Shown here in pieces: positions 1 through 7,785 of a stretch of 52,000 nt of DNA (positions are counted from its first letter, which is position 1; every line of letters begins with the position of its first letter). The notes under the pieces are model-generated. The model saw only the letters and a list, made by a program, of their open reading frames with translations. It searched no databases and had not been told where the DNA came from. A program made the position numbers and the translations under genes. Source of the stretch: an uncultured Collinsella sp. (GTDB lineage Bacteria; Actinomycetota; Coriobacteriia; Coriobacteriales; Coriobacteriaceae); assembly GCA_902494535.1 (NCBI GenBank), contig CABUTO010000011.1, positions 1-52,000 on the forward strand, in the 5' to 3' direction.

Positions 1-32
1 CCCCGCCGACCGATTGCAAGCGGTCGGCGGGG
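1..32. terminator. GC-rich hairpin at window edge
   Basis: A perfect 12-bp stem (CCCCGCCGACCG and its complement) closes an 8-base loop. It has the shape of an intrinsic terminator, but neither side has a clear T-tract within the window. It probably serves a gene to the left that is not included. Confidence 0.4.
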
Positions 33-72
33 CCATTGTGGCTCTTGACAGCGGATTGGGTCATATGAGCGA

Positions 73-171
73 AAGCCCGCCAGAGCGAGCAAGGTGCCTT
101 GAAACAAGGCGGCATTGACCTTCTGGTCATGCCGCCGAAGTTGAAAGGCAGATTGCCGCTCTGGCGGGCTT
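73..171. repeat. Nested inverted repeat (15-bp outer arms)
   Basis: Outer arms at 73-87 and 157-171 (AAGCCCGCCAGAGCG and complement) pair perfectly. Between them lie a second 12-bp stem with one bulge at 108-136 (GGCGGCAT..GACC with GGTC..ATGCCGCC) and a small CCTTGAAACAAGG hairpin. The whole could fold as a cruciform or multi-armed RNA. No ORF of note lies inside. It sits downstream of the cyuA-like gene. Confidence 0.55.
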
Positions 172-184
172 GCAGCGTCGACTG

Positions 185-212
185 GTTACGCGGTTTGGTA
201 AAACCGCGTAAC
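185..212 (-). terminator. Terminator-like hairpin after cyuA-like gene
   Basis: A perfect 12-bp stem (GTTACGCGGTTT with AAACCGCGTAAC, 4-base loop) touches the TAG stop codon of the desulfidase gene. There is no strong T-run after it, so it may act as a weak terminator or as a 3' stabilising hairpin. Confidence 0.5.
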
Positions 213-1531
213 TAACAAACCTGGGTTTTGCCGATCATGATGTTGAGGATCTCGACATCGGTATCTTTCATGCCCACACGGCCTACATAGCCCATGCTGG
301 CGATCGTCTGCTCGACGGTATCCTGAATGAGGCCCTCACCGGCACGGAAGCCGCGGCCCTGCATGGCCATATCGTGGCCCAGAATCGCAGCATCGACGGC
401 AGCGGAAATCTTGGCGGCGCAACTCGCCTTGGCGCCGTCACACACGATGCCACCCACGTTGCCGAGCGTGTTCGAGACCGTCGCGCCGATCTGCTCGCGC
501 GTGCCGCCGCACAGCCAGGTAATGGCAGCACCGGCACCGCATGCGGCGCAAATGGCACCGCAAAACGCCGAGAGCGCACCAATATAACTCTTGATATGCA
601 CGGCGATCAGATTGGACAGCATCACGGCGCGCACCAGGCGCTCATGGTCGCAGCGCAGGTACTCGGCATACTCCATAACAGGCAGCGCGCAAGTAATGCC
701 CTGATTGCCCGAGCCGCACACAATGGCGACCGGCAGCGCGCAGCCGTTCATGCGGGCGTCGGACCCGGCGGCCGCACGGGCACGGGCACGGCAGGCGACG
801 TCATCGGCACGAGCACCCAGCAGCGTACGACCCACCTCGGCGCCCCAAGCGTGCGCAAGGCCCTCGGCACTGATCGCGCCATTCAGCTCAATCTGACGCT
901 CAACGGCAGCGCGGGCGTCCTCAATGTCGCCGTCCTCGATAAAGTCAATGATGGACTCAATCGACATGGGCGTGTCGGCCTTATCCGCCGCACGCTCGGC
1001 CACCACGCGCTCGGCGCAGGCGGCACACTCCCCCGCCGACTTGCCGCACACCGGAATACCGTCGAGCGTATGGCACGTGACATTGGTGTGGTGGTCGGTA
1101 ATCTCGACGACCGCGGTATGGCCCCCGGCCGTGGCGGTCACCTTGATGTAGAGGTTGGGCACACCCTCGACAAGCGACACATCGCAGTAACCGGCATCGG
1201 TGAGAAGCTCGGCCACGCGAGCACGATCTTCGTCGTTAACGCTCTCGAGCACCTCGAGCGCGCTCTTGGCGTCACCGCCCACGGCACCCAGCACGGCCGC
1301 CGCCTCAATACCGTGCATGCCACCCGAGTTGGGCACGGTCACGCTCTTAACGTTCTTGATGATATTGCCCGAGCAGGCAACATCCATATGATCGGGTTCG
1401 CATCCGAGCGTCTGGCTCGCCAGCGCCGCTGCATAGGCAACGGCAATGGGCTCGGTGCAGCCGAGCGCGCAGACAAGCTCGCGGTTCAAGACATCGCAAA
1501 AAGTGGCGTCACGAATGGAATCGGTAGGCAT
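212..1531 (-). CDS. cyuA: L-cysteine desulfidase / UPF0597 family
   Basis: A 439-residue protein of the serine dehydratase alpha-like UPF0597 family (YhaM/CyuA). Family members are iron-sulfur enzymes that break L-cysteine into pyruvate, ammonia and sulfide in the cytosol. The N-terminal ALGCTEP motif (Cys near residue 25), VCGSGNQG near 280 and the Cys cluster CGAICAACGAG near 325 are the expected cluster-ligand regions. Length is normal for the family. The start is preceded by CAGGAGATACCT, a good ribosome site. The gene is monocistronic, with an AT-rich promoter region upstream and rpiB divergent to it. Substrate preference (cysteine against serine) cannot be read from the sequence. Confidence 0.85.
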   Translation of the reverse strand: MPTDSIRDATFCDVLNRELVCALGCTEPIAVAYAAALASQTLGCEPDHMDVACSGNIIKNVKSVTVPNSGGMHGIEAAAVLGAVGGDAKSALEVLESVNDEDRARVAELLTDAGYCDVSLVEGVPNLYIKVTATAGGHTAVVEITDHHTNVTCHTLDGIPVCGKSAGECAACAERVVAERAADKADTPMSIESIIDFIEDGDIEDARAAVERQIELNGAISAEGLAHAWGAEVGRTLLGARADDVACRARARAAAGSDARMNGCALPVAIVCGSGNQGITCALPVMEYAEYLRCDHERLVRAVMLSNLIAVHIKSYIGALSAFCGAICAACGAGAAITWLCGGTREQIGATVSNTLGNVGGIVCDGAKASCAAKISAAVDAAILGHDMAMQGRGFRAGEGLIQDTVEQTIASMGYVGRVGMKDTDVEILNIMIGKTQVC

Positions 1532-1567
1532 AGGTATCTCCTGCTTACATAACGGACTGGGCTCTCA

Positions 1568-1595
1568 ATAATAGTTAACTCTATTTATTTGATAA
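1568..1595 (-). promoter_or_regulatory. Candidate promoter of cyuA-like gene with palindrome
   Basis: On the minus strand, TTATCA (1590-1595) and TATTAT (1568-1573) are 16 bp apart in an AT-rich island. The spacer and -10 region hold an imperfect palindrome, AATAG and CTATT arms at 1570-1585, which could be an operator. This is inference from sequence only. Confidence 0.4.
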
Positions 1596-1803
1596 CAATG
1601 CATCAAAAACCGCAACCCAAGTTCCGGCGGACGGCGTTCAAGCGCAAACTGACGGCATTAATTCATGAGAAGTAAGTCTTGTTGCATGCTAAAGCGTTTG
1701 ACCAAAAAACGCCCGAGCGTTTACACAAAAGTCGCGCTATCATGCAGTCGAACGCGGTAAAACCTTTAGCAATTCCGCCGCACGGACCAGAGAGGAACCA
1801 CTC

Positions 1804-2271
1804 ATGAAGATTGGTATCGGCAACGACCATGCCGCCGTCGAGCTCAAGAACATTATCTCCGAGCACCTGAAGGAGCGCGGCTGCGAGGTCGTGAACTTTG
1901 GGACCGACACCTCCGAGAGCTTTGATTACCCCATCGCCGGCTACAAGGTGGGCAAGGCAGTAGCCAACGGTGACGTCGACCTGGGTATCCTGATCTGCGG
2001 TACCGGCGTCGGCATCAGCCTGGCCGCCAATAAGGTCGAGGGCGTTCGCGCCGTCGTATGCTCCGAGCCCTTCAGCGCCAAGCTCTCGCGCATGCACAAC
2101 AACACCAACGTGCTCGCCTTTGGTGCCCGTGTCGTGGGCTCCGAGCTCGCCAAGATGATCGTCGACGAGTGGCTCGACGCCGAGTTTGAGGGTGGTCGCC
2201 ACGAGCGTCGCGTCAATCTTCTCAACGAGATCGACCAGACCCGTGGACTCAAGGTCGTCGACGAGGCTTAA
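1804..2271 (+). CDS. rpiB: Ribose-5-phosphate isomerase B
   Basis: A 155-residue RpiB/LacAB-family sugar phosphate isomerase that interconverts ribulose 5-phosphate and ribose 5-phosphate in the pentose phosphate pathway. The N-terminal GNDHAAVELK loop, the active-site cysteine in ICGTGVGIS near residue 66, MHNNTNVLAFG near 100 and the phosphate-binding RHERRV near 137 are all present. Length is typical. GAGG about 8 bases before ATG supports the start. It stands alone between divergent cyuA and a strong terminator. A LacA/LacB-type or allose isomerase is less likely without sugar-catabolic neighbours. Confidence 0.93.
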   Translation: MKIGIGNDHAAVELKNIISEHLKERGCEVVNFGTDTSESFDYPIAGYKVGKAVANGDVDLGILICGTGVGISLAANKVEGVRAVVCSEPFSAKLSRMHNNTNVLAFGARVVGSELAKMIVDEWLDAEFEGGRHERRVNLLNEIDQTRGLKVVDEA

Positions 2272-2298
2272 ACCACTCAGTACCACAAGCTAACAGCA

Positions 2299-2333
2299 GG
2301 GGCCCGCTCGGAACACATGTCCGAGCGGGCCCC
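2299..2333 (+). terminator. rpiB intrinsic terminator
   Basis: A perfect 14-bp stem starting GGGGCCCGCTCGGA, with a 7-base loop, lies 27 bases after the rpiB stop. It is followed by TTCATAGATTTT, a modest T-rich tail. Confidence 0.8.
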
Positions 2334-2350
2334 TTCATAGATTTTGGAAT

Positions 2351-2384
2351 AAAAAGGGCGCCGCGGATGGAATTCCGCAGCGCC
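2351..2384 (-). terminator. ndk intrinsic terminator
   Basis: Read on the minus strand, an 11-bp stem (GGCGCTGCGGA with TCCGCGGCGCC, one G-U pair) is followed by CTTTTTATT. It lies about 40 bases downstream of ndk. Confidence 0.8.
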
Positions 2385-2423
2385 AAAGCCACACGCTAAC
2401 AGCTTTAAGGAGTCAAAGCTGGT

Positions 2424-2828
2424 TTAGCCAAAGAAGCGCTTGATCTCGATCTCGGCGTTCTCCAGGCAGTCGGAGCCGTGGATCACGTTGGCGTTGACAT
2501 CGACAGCGAAGTCGCCGCGAATGGTGCCGGGGGCAGCATCAAGCGGGTTAGTAGCGCCCATAAGGGTGCGCATCTTAGCAACAGCGGAGAGACCGGAAAC
2601 GACCATCTTGACGACCGGACCGCTCGTCATAAAGTCGCAGAGACCGCCAAAGAAGGGCTTGTCGGCCAGATGGGCGTAGTGCTCCTCGACGGTAGCGCGC
2701 TCGAGCGTGGTCATCTCCATGCGCTCGATGACAAGGCCGCTGCGCTCAATGCGAGCAACAATCTCGCCGATCTTGCGATCGCGCACGGCGTCGGGCTTAA
2801 TCATGATGAAGGTCTTCTCGATAGCCAT
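2424..2828 (-). CDS. ndk: Nucleoside diphosphate kinase
   Basis: A 134-residue NDK that transfers the gamma phosphate of ATP to NDPs through a phosphohistidine, keeping NTP pools balanced in the cytosol. The start MAIEKTFIMIKPDAV matches the family and has AAGG upstream; an in-frame Met 14 codons earlier is not needed. The KPFFGG segment, the GATNP segment and the active-site NVIHGSD with its catalytic His near residue 117 are present. The gene is monocistronic, with its own promoter and terminator. Confidence 0.96.
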   Translation of the reverse strand: MAIEKTFIMIKPDAVRDRKIGEIVARIERSGLVIERMEMTTLERATVEEHYAHLADKPFFGGLCDFMTSGPVVKMVVSGLSAVAKMRTLMGATNPLDAAPGTIRGDFAVDVNANVIHGSDCLENAEIEIKRFFG

Positions 2829-2891
2829 AAGGTAGCCTTTCAAGTAGGTTCGCGCGTGCCCAAGTCCCATTCCGGCACCCGCCTGGACTGC

Positions 2892-2920
2892 ATCGTAACA
2901 GAGTTTTAGCTGCAGTTAAA
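2892..2920 (-). promoter_or_regulatory. Candidate ndk promoter
   Basis: Minus-strand TTTAAC (2915-2920) and TACGAT (2892-2897) are exactly 17 bp apart, about 65 bases before the ndk start. The 384-base gap between ndk and argH otherwise holds only the inverted repeat at 3006-3056 and the argH terminator. Confidence 0.45.
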
Positions 2921-3005
2921 CAAAAAGCTGTTTATTGAAACGTTGCAATTTATTAAAGCGCTCCATATGTGTCACTTCTGTTTCGAAGCCCGATTAGAGT
3001 ACCAT

Positions 3006-3056
3006 CCGACCGCCCATCAACCGCATCGAACAGAGCAGGCGGTCGGTTGCCGCCCG
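3006..3056. repeat. Short inverted repeat CCGACCGCC
   Basis: Arms 3006-3014 and 3048-3056 (CCGACCGCC and complement) flank 33 bases. There is no T-run and no ORF nearby. It lies between convergent transcription signals, and its role is unknown. Confidence 0.4.
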
Positions 3057-3128
3057 CGAACGTAGCCCCTTCACAACCTGCCCAAAGGTCCTACAGAAGT
3101 TCTCGACAAGCCCCTCCCCCATAGCAAC

Positions 3129-3161
3129 AAAATACGGGCGCCCACATCAGCAGGCGCCCGT
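3129..3161 (-). terminator. argH intrinsic terminator
   Basis: A 9-bp stem (ACGGGCGCC and complement) lies just past argH on the minus strand and is followed by ATTTTG. It closes the arginine transcription unit. Confidence 0.8.
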
Positions 3162-3212
3162 AAAGTGAAAACGATATATCAATAAATGGCCAAAACGGCT
3201 TCAGCCAAATCC

Positions 3213-4643
3213 CTACTTTACCCCGTGGCCCATCTCGACGACCTTAGTCAGTGACCCAAACACGCCCTCGTCAGCCACGAGCTGTGCCTCGGCGCGATCA
3301 AGCTGCACGGCAACGGCGGCAGGGGCGGTGCCGCCCTCGGTCGTGCGCGCGGCGACAATCGACGGGATGTCGAGCGCCTCAGTAATGTCGCGCTCAAAGA
3401 GCGGGCTTGCCTCCTGGAACACCTCAAACGGCAGGTCCTCAAGATTGCAGCCGCGCTTCTCGCACATCAGGACCAGATGGCCCACCACGGCATGTGCCTC
3501 GCGGAACGGCAGGCCACGCTTGGCCAGGTAATCGGCAACATCGGTGGCGGCAAGGTGCCCCACGCCGCACTCGCGCGCCATGGCATCCTCGTTGACGGTC
3601 CAAGTCGAAATCATTCCGGCCATAACGGACAGGCACTGCATGAGCGTGTGAGCGGTATCGAGCGCGCCCTCCTTGTCCTCCTGCAAGTCCTTGTTATAAG
3701 CGAGCGGCAGGCCCTTCATGGTCACGAGCAGCTGCACCAGGTTGCCGTACACGCGACCGCTCTTGCCGCGGATAAGCTCGGCAAAGTCGGGATTCTTCTT
3801 CTGCGGCATGATGGACGAGCCGGTGGAGTACGAGTCGGAAAGCGTGATAAAGCCAAATTCAGAGCTCGACCACAGCACGATCTCCTCGGAAAGACGCGAC
3901 AGGTGCATGGCCATGACGGAGCCGGCGTAATGCAGATCGAGCAGGAAATCACGGTCGGAAACCGCATCGAGCGAGTTGGGAATCACGCCCGCAAAGCCAA
4001 GTTCGGCAGCCGTCATCTGGCGATCGAGCGGATAGCTCGTACCGGCAAGCGCGGCAGCACCCAGCGGGCAGTTGTCGGCGGCATCAAAGGCGGCCTTCAG
4101 GCGTGTAAAGTCGCGCGCGAACATCCAGGAATACGCCAGCAGATGATGCGACAGCAGCACGGGTTGAGCATGCTGCATGTGCGTGTAGCCCGGCAGAATC
4201 ACCTTGTCGTACTTCTTGGCCGCATCCACCAGCACATGGCGCAGCTCAAGATTGGCCTCCATGAGCTCCTTGGCCAGCGCCTTGACGCCCAGGCGCGTAT
4301 CGGTCGCCACCTGGTCGTTGCGCGAACGTCCGGTATGCAAGCGCTTGCCAGCCTCGCCGATGCGACGCGTCAGCTCGCTCTCGATGGACATATGAATGTC
4401 CTCGTCGTTGATGTCGAAGGTGAAGTTGCCGGCATCGATATCCTGTTCGATTCCGGTCAGACCCTCGGCTATCGCTTGCTCGTCCTCGGCACTGATGATG
4501 CCCTGGGCCGCCAGCATCTTGGCATGCGCCTTAGAGCCGGCGATATCCTGCTTATAGAGATGTTTGTCGACCGGCAGCGACGCGCCAAACTCCTGCGTGA
4601 CCTCGGCCACGCCCGCCTCAAAACGACCGCCCCAAAGAGCCAT
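3213..4643 (-). CDS. argH: Argininosuccinate lyase
   Basis: A 476-residue ArgH, the last enzyme of arginine synthesis, which splits argininosuccinate into arginine and fumarate. The family signature TGSSIMPQKKNP (the mobile serine loop) is near residue 280, and HTGRSRNDQ near 110 binds substrate. The start MALWGGRF is chosen because it matches family N-termini and has AAAGGGG about 9 bases upstream; the longer reading adds 25 residues without similarity. It is the third gene of the argG, small ORF, argH order on this strand and ends in a strong terminator. The spacing to argG is larger than in a tight operon, so it may have a second promoter. Confidence 0.96.
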   Translation of the reverse strand: MALWGGRFEAGVAEVTQEFGASLPVDKHLYKQDIAGSKAHAKMLAAQGIISAEDEQAIAEGLTGIEQDIDAGNFTFDINDEDIHMSIESELTRRIGEAGKRLHTGRSRNDQVATDTRLGVKALAKELMEANLELRHVLVDAAKKYDKVILPGYTHMQHAQPVLLSHHLLAYSWMFARDFTRLKAAFDAADNCPLGAAALAGTSYPLDRQMTAAELGFAGVIPNSLDAVSDRDFLLDLHYAGSVMAMHLSRLSEEIVLWSSSEFGFITLSDSYSTGSSIMPQKKNPDFAELIRGKSGRVYGNLVQLLVTMKGLPLAYNKDLQEDKEGALDTAHTLMQCLSVMAGMISTWTVNEDAMARECGVGHLAATDVADYLAKRGLPFREAHAVVGHLVLMCEKRGCNLEDLPFEVFQEASPLFERDITEALDIPSIVAARTTEGGTAPAAVAVQLDRAEAQLVADEGVFGSLTKVVEMGHGVK

Positions 4644-4761
4644 GGAACCGTCCCCTTTCTCCAAATACCAAAACAAGCGCCCAAAGCAATGCGCCATATC
4701 GCTAAAGCGATTTTTCAACCGCTAGTTTTACACATTCCCCACCGTGTGCGGAGCCATGTAG

Positions 4762-4932
4762 CTAATTTGCAAAGAAGTGACGCGCCATGCACTTGGCGCC
4801 CAACGTCTCCCTCCGGATGTTGCCCTGCGAACCATCGATCCAGGCCTTCAGGCTCATAGGAACGTCCTCGACCTTTGCAGCATCGAACTCGGGCGCGAGG
4901 GCAAGTAAAGCATGCGCGAAAGCATTGAACAT
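4762..4932 (-). CDS. Small ORF between argG and argH (56 aa)
   Basis: An uncharacterised 56-residue reading frame beginning MFNAFAHALLALAPEF and ending MARHFFAN. Support comes from a strong ribosome site (GAGGAG, 8 bases before ATG), C/G-ending codons like the neighbours (GCC CTC GCG CCC GAG) and the same orientation as argG and argH. It lies about 50 bases after the hairpin that ends argG and about 120 bases before argH. It has one Trp, a hydrophobic start and an acidic middle, and no clear membrane segment or known motif. Its placement suggests a role tied to arginine synthesis, but this is only context. It could be a non-functional frame. Confidence 0.5.
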   Translation of the reverse strand: MFNAFAHALLALAPEFDAAKVEDVPMSLKAWIDGSQGNIRRETLGAKCMARHFFAN

Positions 4933-4982
4933 AATGGATACTCCTCATATATATAGGCGCAGAGCCGCCAAATTGATAGAAG

Positions 4983-5012
4983 GAGCCCCGCCGGACAACC
5001 CCGGCGGGGCTC
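4983..5012 (-). terminator. Hairpin downstream of argG
   Basis: A perfect 12-bp stem (GAGCCCCGCCGG and complement, 6-base loop) lies 150 bases past argG. On the minus strand it is followed by CTTCTATCAATTTG, a weak T-tail. It may end part of the argG transcripts before the small ORF and argH, giving unequal expression. Confidence 0.55.
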
Positions 5013-5165
5013 GGACTCAGCCGCAGACGCGGCATCATATATGCGGGCGGAACGTAGGGGCCACCGATGTTAAGAAGTGTCAGCAAGCATAACGAAAGGT
5101 AGGGACCCCGTGCGCCCGTTATGTATCACGCGGATGGGCCGCGCGGATACCAAGGGAAGGAGGCG

Positions 5166-6392
5166 CTAGGCCTGGGCAGCAGCAGAGCTGGGGCCCTGGA
5201 CCTTTGCCCACGTCTTGAGCGACAGCGTATCGATCTCGATAAAGCCGGCGCTGGCCTTCTCGTCAAACGTGGTGTCGCGGTCGTAGGTAGCCAGACCGTA
5301 GTCGTAGAGGCTGAAGGGGCTCTTGCGGCCGACGACATGGCAGTTGCCCTTAAAGAACTTCAGACGGACAGTGCCGGTCACGAACTTTTGCGTGTCGGCC
5401 ATAAAGGCATCGAGCGCGTTCTTGAGCGGGCTGTACCACTGGCCGTTGTACACGGCGGTGGCCCAATCCTGCTCGAGCTTGATCTTGGTCTTGAGCAGGT
5501 CGCCCTCGACGCAGATGTCCTCGAGCGCCTTGTGGGCGGTGATGAGCGTCAGGGCGCCGGGAACCTCGTAGCACTCGCGGCTCTTAAGGCCCACCAGGCG
5601 ATCCTCGACCAGATCGAGACGGCCAAAGCCATTGTCGCCGGAGATCTTGTTGAGGGCGATGACGATCTCAGAGAGCTTCATCTTCTTGCCGTCGACGGCG
5701 ACGGGCTTGCCGGCCTCAAACTCAATCTCGGTGTAGGTCGGGGTGTCCGGGGTGTCCTCGGGATTCTTGGTCATAACCCAAGCGTCGTCGAGCGGCTCAT
5801 TCCAGGGATCCTCCAGGTGACCGCACTCAATGGCACGACCCCACAGGTTGTCGTCGATGGAGTAGGGGTTGTCGTTGGCACCCTCGGGAACCGGCACGTT
5901 GTGGGCGTGGGCATAGGCGACCTCGTCGGGGCGACACTTCAGGTCCCACTCGCGAACCGGGGCGATAACCTTGAGCTCGGGGTCGAGGGCCTTGACGGCG
6001 GCCTCAAAACGGACCTGGTCGTTACCCTTGCCGGTGCAGCCGTGGGCGACGTAGGTCGCGCCAAACTCGTGGGCGACCTCAACAAGCTTCTTGGCAAGCA
6101 GCGGGCGAGACAGGGCGGAGAGCAGCGGATACTTGTTCTCGTACATGGAGTTTGCTGCAATGGCTTTGGTCAGGAACTCATCGGAGAACTCGTCGCGCAG
6201 GTCGAGCACCTGGCAATCGAGAACGCCCAGGTCGAGCGCCTTCTGCTTCTTGGCATCCAGTCCGGTCTCTTCCTGGCCCACGTTGCCGCAGACACAAACG
6301 ACATCGAGATTCTTCTCGTCCTGGAGCCACTTGACACATACGGATGTATCAAGACCACCGGAATATGCGAGAACGACTTTTTCCTTGCTCAT
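5166..6392 (-). CDS. argG: Argininosuccinate synthase
   Basis: A 408-residue ArgG that joins citrulline and aspartate using ATP in the penultimate step of arginine synthesis. The N-terminal P-loop-like LAYSGGLDTSVCVKWL, the HGCTGKGNDQVRFE motif near residue 115 and the usual length identify it. The start MSKEKVVLAYSGG has GAAAGGAAACAGCC upstream; an in-frame Met 17 codons earlier lacks family similarity. The 200 bases before it carry a leader ORF and attenuator-like structures, so expression is probably set by charged arginine tRNA. No carbamoyltransferase or acetylglutamate genes are in the window. Confidence 0.97.
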   Translation of the reverse strand: MSKEKVVLAYSGGLDTSVCVKWLQDEKNLDVVCVCGNVGQEETGLDAKKQKALDLGVLDCQVLDLRDEFSDEFLTKAIAANSMYENKYPLLSALSRPLLAKKLVEVAHEFGATYVAHGCTGKGNDQVRFEAAVKALDPELKVIAPVREWDLKCRPDEVAYAHAHNVPVPEGANDNPYSIDDNLWGRAIECGHLEDPWNEPLDDAWVMTKNPEDTPDTPTYTEIEFEAGKPVAVDGKKMKLSEIVIALNKISGDNGFGRLDLVEDRLVGLKSRECYEVPGALTLITAHKALEDICVEGDLLKTKIKLEQDWATAVYNGQWYSPLKNALDAFMADTQKFVTGTVRLKFFKGNCHVVGRKSPFSLYDYGLATYDRDTTFDEKASAGFIEIDTLSLKTWAKVQGPSSAAAQA

Positions 6393-6486
6393 GGCTGTTT
6401 CCTTTCGCCCTTGGTAGCTAGTTAGAACATCGGTCAGTTGCAAGTCATTTCAAGGTCATATACCGTGCAATATCAGGTTAAATAGC

Positions 6487-6533
6487 AAAAATCAGCACAT
6501 ACATGCCCTAGAAACATGCAGCAATGTCGTGCT
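6487..6533 (-). terminator. Candidate attenuator terminator before argG
   Basis: On the minus strand AGCAC..GTGCT arms (6529-6533 with 6494-6498), with further pairing inside (CATG with CATG), are followed directly by GATTTTTG. It lies between the leader ORF and argG, about 95 bases before the argG start, where an attenuator should be. Confidence 0.6.
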
Positions 6534-6605
6534 AAAACCCAACGACCTCAAAATGACTCTGTTGAGGCAATTCGCCCCATGCGGACAGAGACGATTGTTA
6601 TCGTC
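6526..6605 (-). promoter_or_regulatory. Alternative-hairpin region of argG leader RNA
   Basis: Four short hairpins overlap in sequence. GACGAT pairs with ATCGTC (6590-6605) across the last Arg codons. CTCTGT pairs with ACAGAG (6557-6590). CCTCAA pairs with TTGAGG (6546-6567). GTCGT pairs with ACGAC (6526-6546), which takes the left arm of the terminator. Each blocks the next. A ribosome stalled on the Arg codons would favour CTCTGT:ACAGAG and then the anti-terminator GTCGT:ACGAC, allowing read-through into argG. Read from sequence, untested. Confidence 0.55.
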
Positions 6606-6672
6606 GTCGGGAAATTGCGCGCTGGCGTCGGATGGCATTGTCTGCAGTGGTGATGATCGTTACGAACTGCAT
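6598..6672 (-). CDS. Arg-rich leader peptide upstream of argG (24 aa)
   Basis: A 24-codon ORF with a strong ribosome site (AAAGGAG, 7 bases before ATG). It begins MQFVTIITTADNA and ends IRRQRAISRRR. Six of the last 11 codons encode arginine (CGA CGC CAG CGC GCA ATT TCC CGA CGA CGA), directly before TAA. It sits about 100 bases after a good promoter and 205 bases before argG. The form matches amino-acid leader peptides of attenuators such as those of his and trp operons. The peptide itself probably has no function; translation speed through the Arg codons would be the signal. Confidence 0.7.
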   Translation of the reverse strand: MQFVTIITTADNAIRRQRAISRRR

Positions 6673-6775
6673 CTGCCTCTCCTTTCACCTATCGCCGGGC
6701 GCAATTCTAATATCGTAAACGGTACCTTTTCCTCGGTAAGCGGTTGTTTTTCCGTCTCCGTTTTCGATGGTCGCT

Positions 6776-6803
6776 ATATTACGCTAAAGTGCCCGCAGCA
6801 CAA
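6776..6803 (-). promoter_or_regulatory. Promoter of the argG leader transcript
   Basis: Minus-strand TTGTGC (6798-6803) and TAATAT (6776-6781) are 16 bp apart, giving a leader RNA of roughly 100 bases before the leader ORF start. The region 6673-6946 between the divergent argG leader and HAD gene holds no convincing gene. A + strand frame at 6529-6987 is poor in coding character and overlaps the HAD start. Confidence 0.55.
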
Positions 6804-6946
6804 GCGACAAATTCAAATTTCTGAAAAGTTTTTTCATTACTTTGTGAAGCGTGGTGCAAATACGCTCCGTTCCTGCGAAAATACGCCCGACTACGAATTG
6901 ATGGCTATAACGTCTGAAACAATCTCGAAACGAAAGGCTCGCTTTT

Positions 6947-7774
6947 ATGCAAACTTACGAATCGGACGCCAATATCGGAAACATTAAGATTCTCGCCGTC
7001 GACATGGACAAGACGCTGCTGACCGACGAGCGCGTGCTGCCCCAGGGTCTTGATGAGCGCCTAGACAAGCTCGCCGACGCCGACATCGTATTCTGCCCCG
7101 CCAGCGGACGTCCCGCCCCCAAGCTCGAGGAGATGTTCGAGGGCGTCAAGAACCGCCTCGCCTTTTGTCCCGACAACGGAGCGTGCGTGATCTATCGCGG
7201 CAGCTATATCTATAAGAGCACTATTGACGTGGAGCTGTATCAGCAGGTCTTGAGCCGTGCCTCGGAGGATCCGCGCGCTGTCCCCGTCCTTTGCTGCTTC
7301 GACGAGTTCTACGTGCTTGCCCGCGACCATCAATACCACGACGAGATCAGCGTCTACTACAACACAATCAACTACGTCGACAGCTTTGATGGCATTGATT
7401 TCGAGTCCAACAAGATTTCGGTCTTCTTCCCCGGCTACGACGCCGAGCCCGCTTTCCGCGAGACCTATAGTCCCGAGTTCTCGGACAAGCTCTACGTCAC
7501 CAACGCCGGGCGCGAGTGGATCGACTTTATGAACCTGGGCGTCGACAAGGGCGCCGGCGTCGCGCACCTGTGCGAACACCTGGGCATCGATATTGCCGAC
7601 GCCGCCGCCGTGGGCGATACGTACAACGACATCCCCATGCTGGAGCGCGTCGGTCACAGCTTTATCGTAGACAATGCCGAGGAGCACATGAACGCGCACG
7701 CCAAGTGGCGCATTCCGAGCAACAACGACGGGGGCGTACTGACGCTCATCGACGCCATCTTGGCGGCTTGTTAA
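6947..7774 (+). CDS. Cof-type HAD-superfamily phosphatase
   Basis: A 275-residue cytosolic HAD hydrolase of the Cof/IIB type, dephosphorylating small phosphorylated metabolites. Motif I is DMDKTLLTDE near residue 20, with both catalytic aspartates. Motif II is a Ser in CPASGRP near 46, and motif IV GDTYNDIPML is near 222. The C2-type cap lies between. GAAAGG about 11 bases upstream supports the ATG. Length is normal. It is a single gene facing away from argG. The substrate cannot be predicted; members are promiscuous. Confidence 0.88.
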   Translation: MQTYESDANIGNIKILAVDMDKTLLTDERVLPQGLDERLDKLADADIVFCPASGRPAPKLEEMFEGVKNRLAFCPDNGACVIYRGSYIYKSTIDVELYQQVLSRASEDPRAVPVLCCFDEFYVLARDHQYHDEISVYYNTINYVDSFDGIDFESNKISVFFPGYDAEPAFRETYSPEFSDKLYVTNAGREWIDFMNLGVDKGAGVAHLCEHLGIDIADAAAVGDTYNDIPMLERVGHSFIVDNAEEHMNAHAKWRIPSNNDGGVLTLIDAILAAC

Positions 7775-7785
7775 CGTGGCTCGTC

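Noticed and set aside
3477..4859. Long antisense frames opposite argH, polA, murC, mraY-murF, ftsI and pyrG
   Set aside because: They mirror high-GC genes on the other strand, lack ribosome sites and show repetitive Arg/Ala/His composition typical of shadow frames.
4715..5086. A 123-codon minus-strand frame between argG and argH
   Set aside because: It is a different frame over the 56-aa small ORF, has no ribosome site and passes through the GC-rich hairpin; the short frame has better evidence.
6529..6987. A 152-codon + strand frame between argG and the HAD gene
   Set aside because: It runs antisense to the Arg leader and attenuator, has no ribosome site, atypical codons and overlaps the start of the HAD gene in another frame.
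6947..7774. A fusion or operon of the HAD gene with argG
   Set aside because: The two are divergent, each with its own upstream signals.
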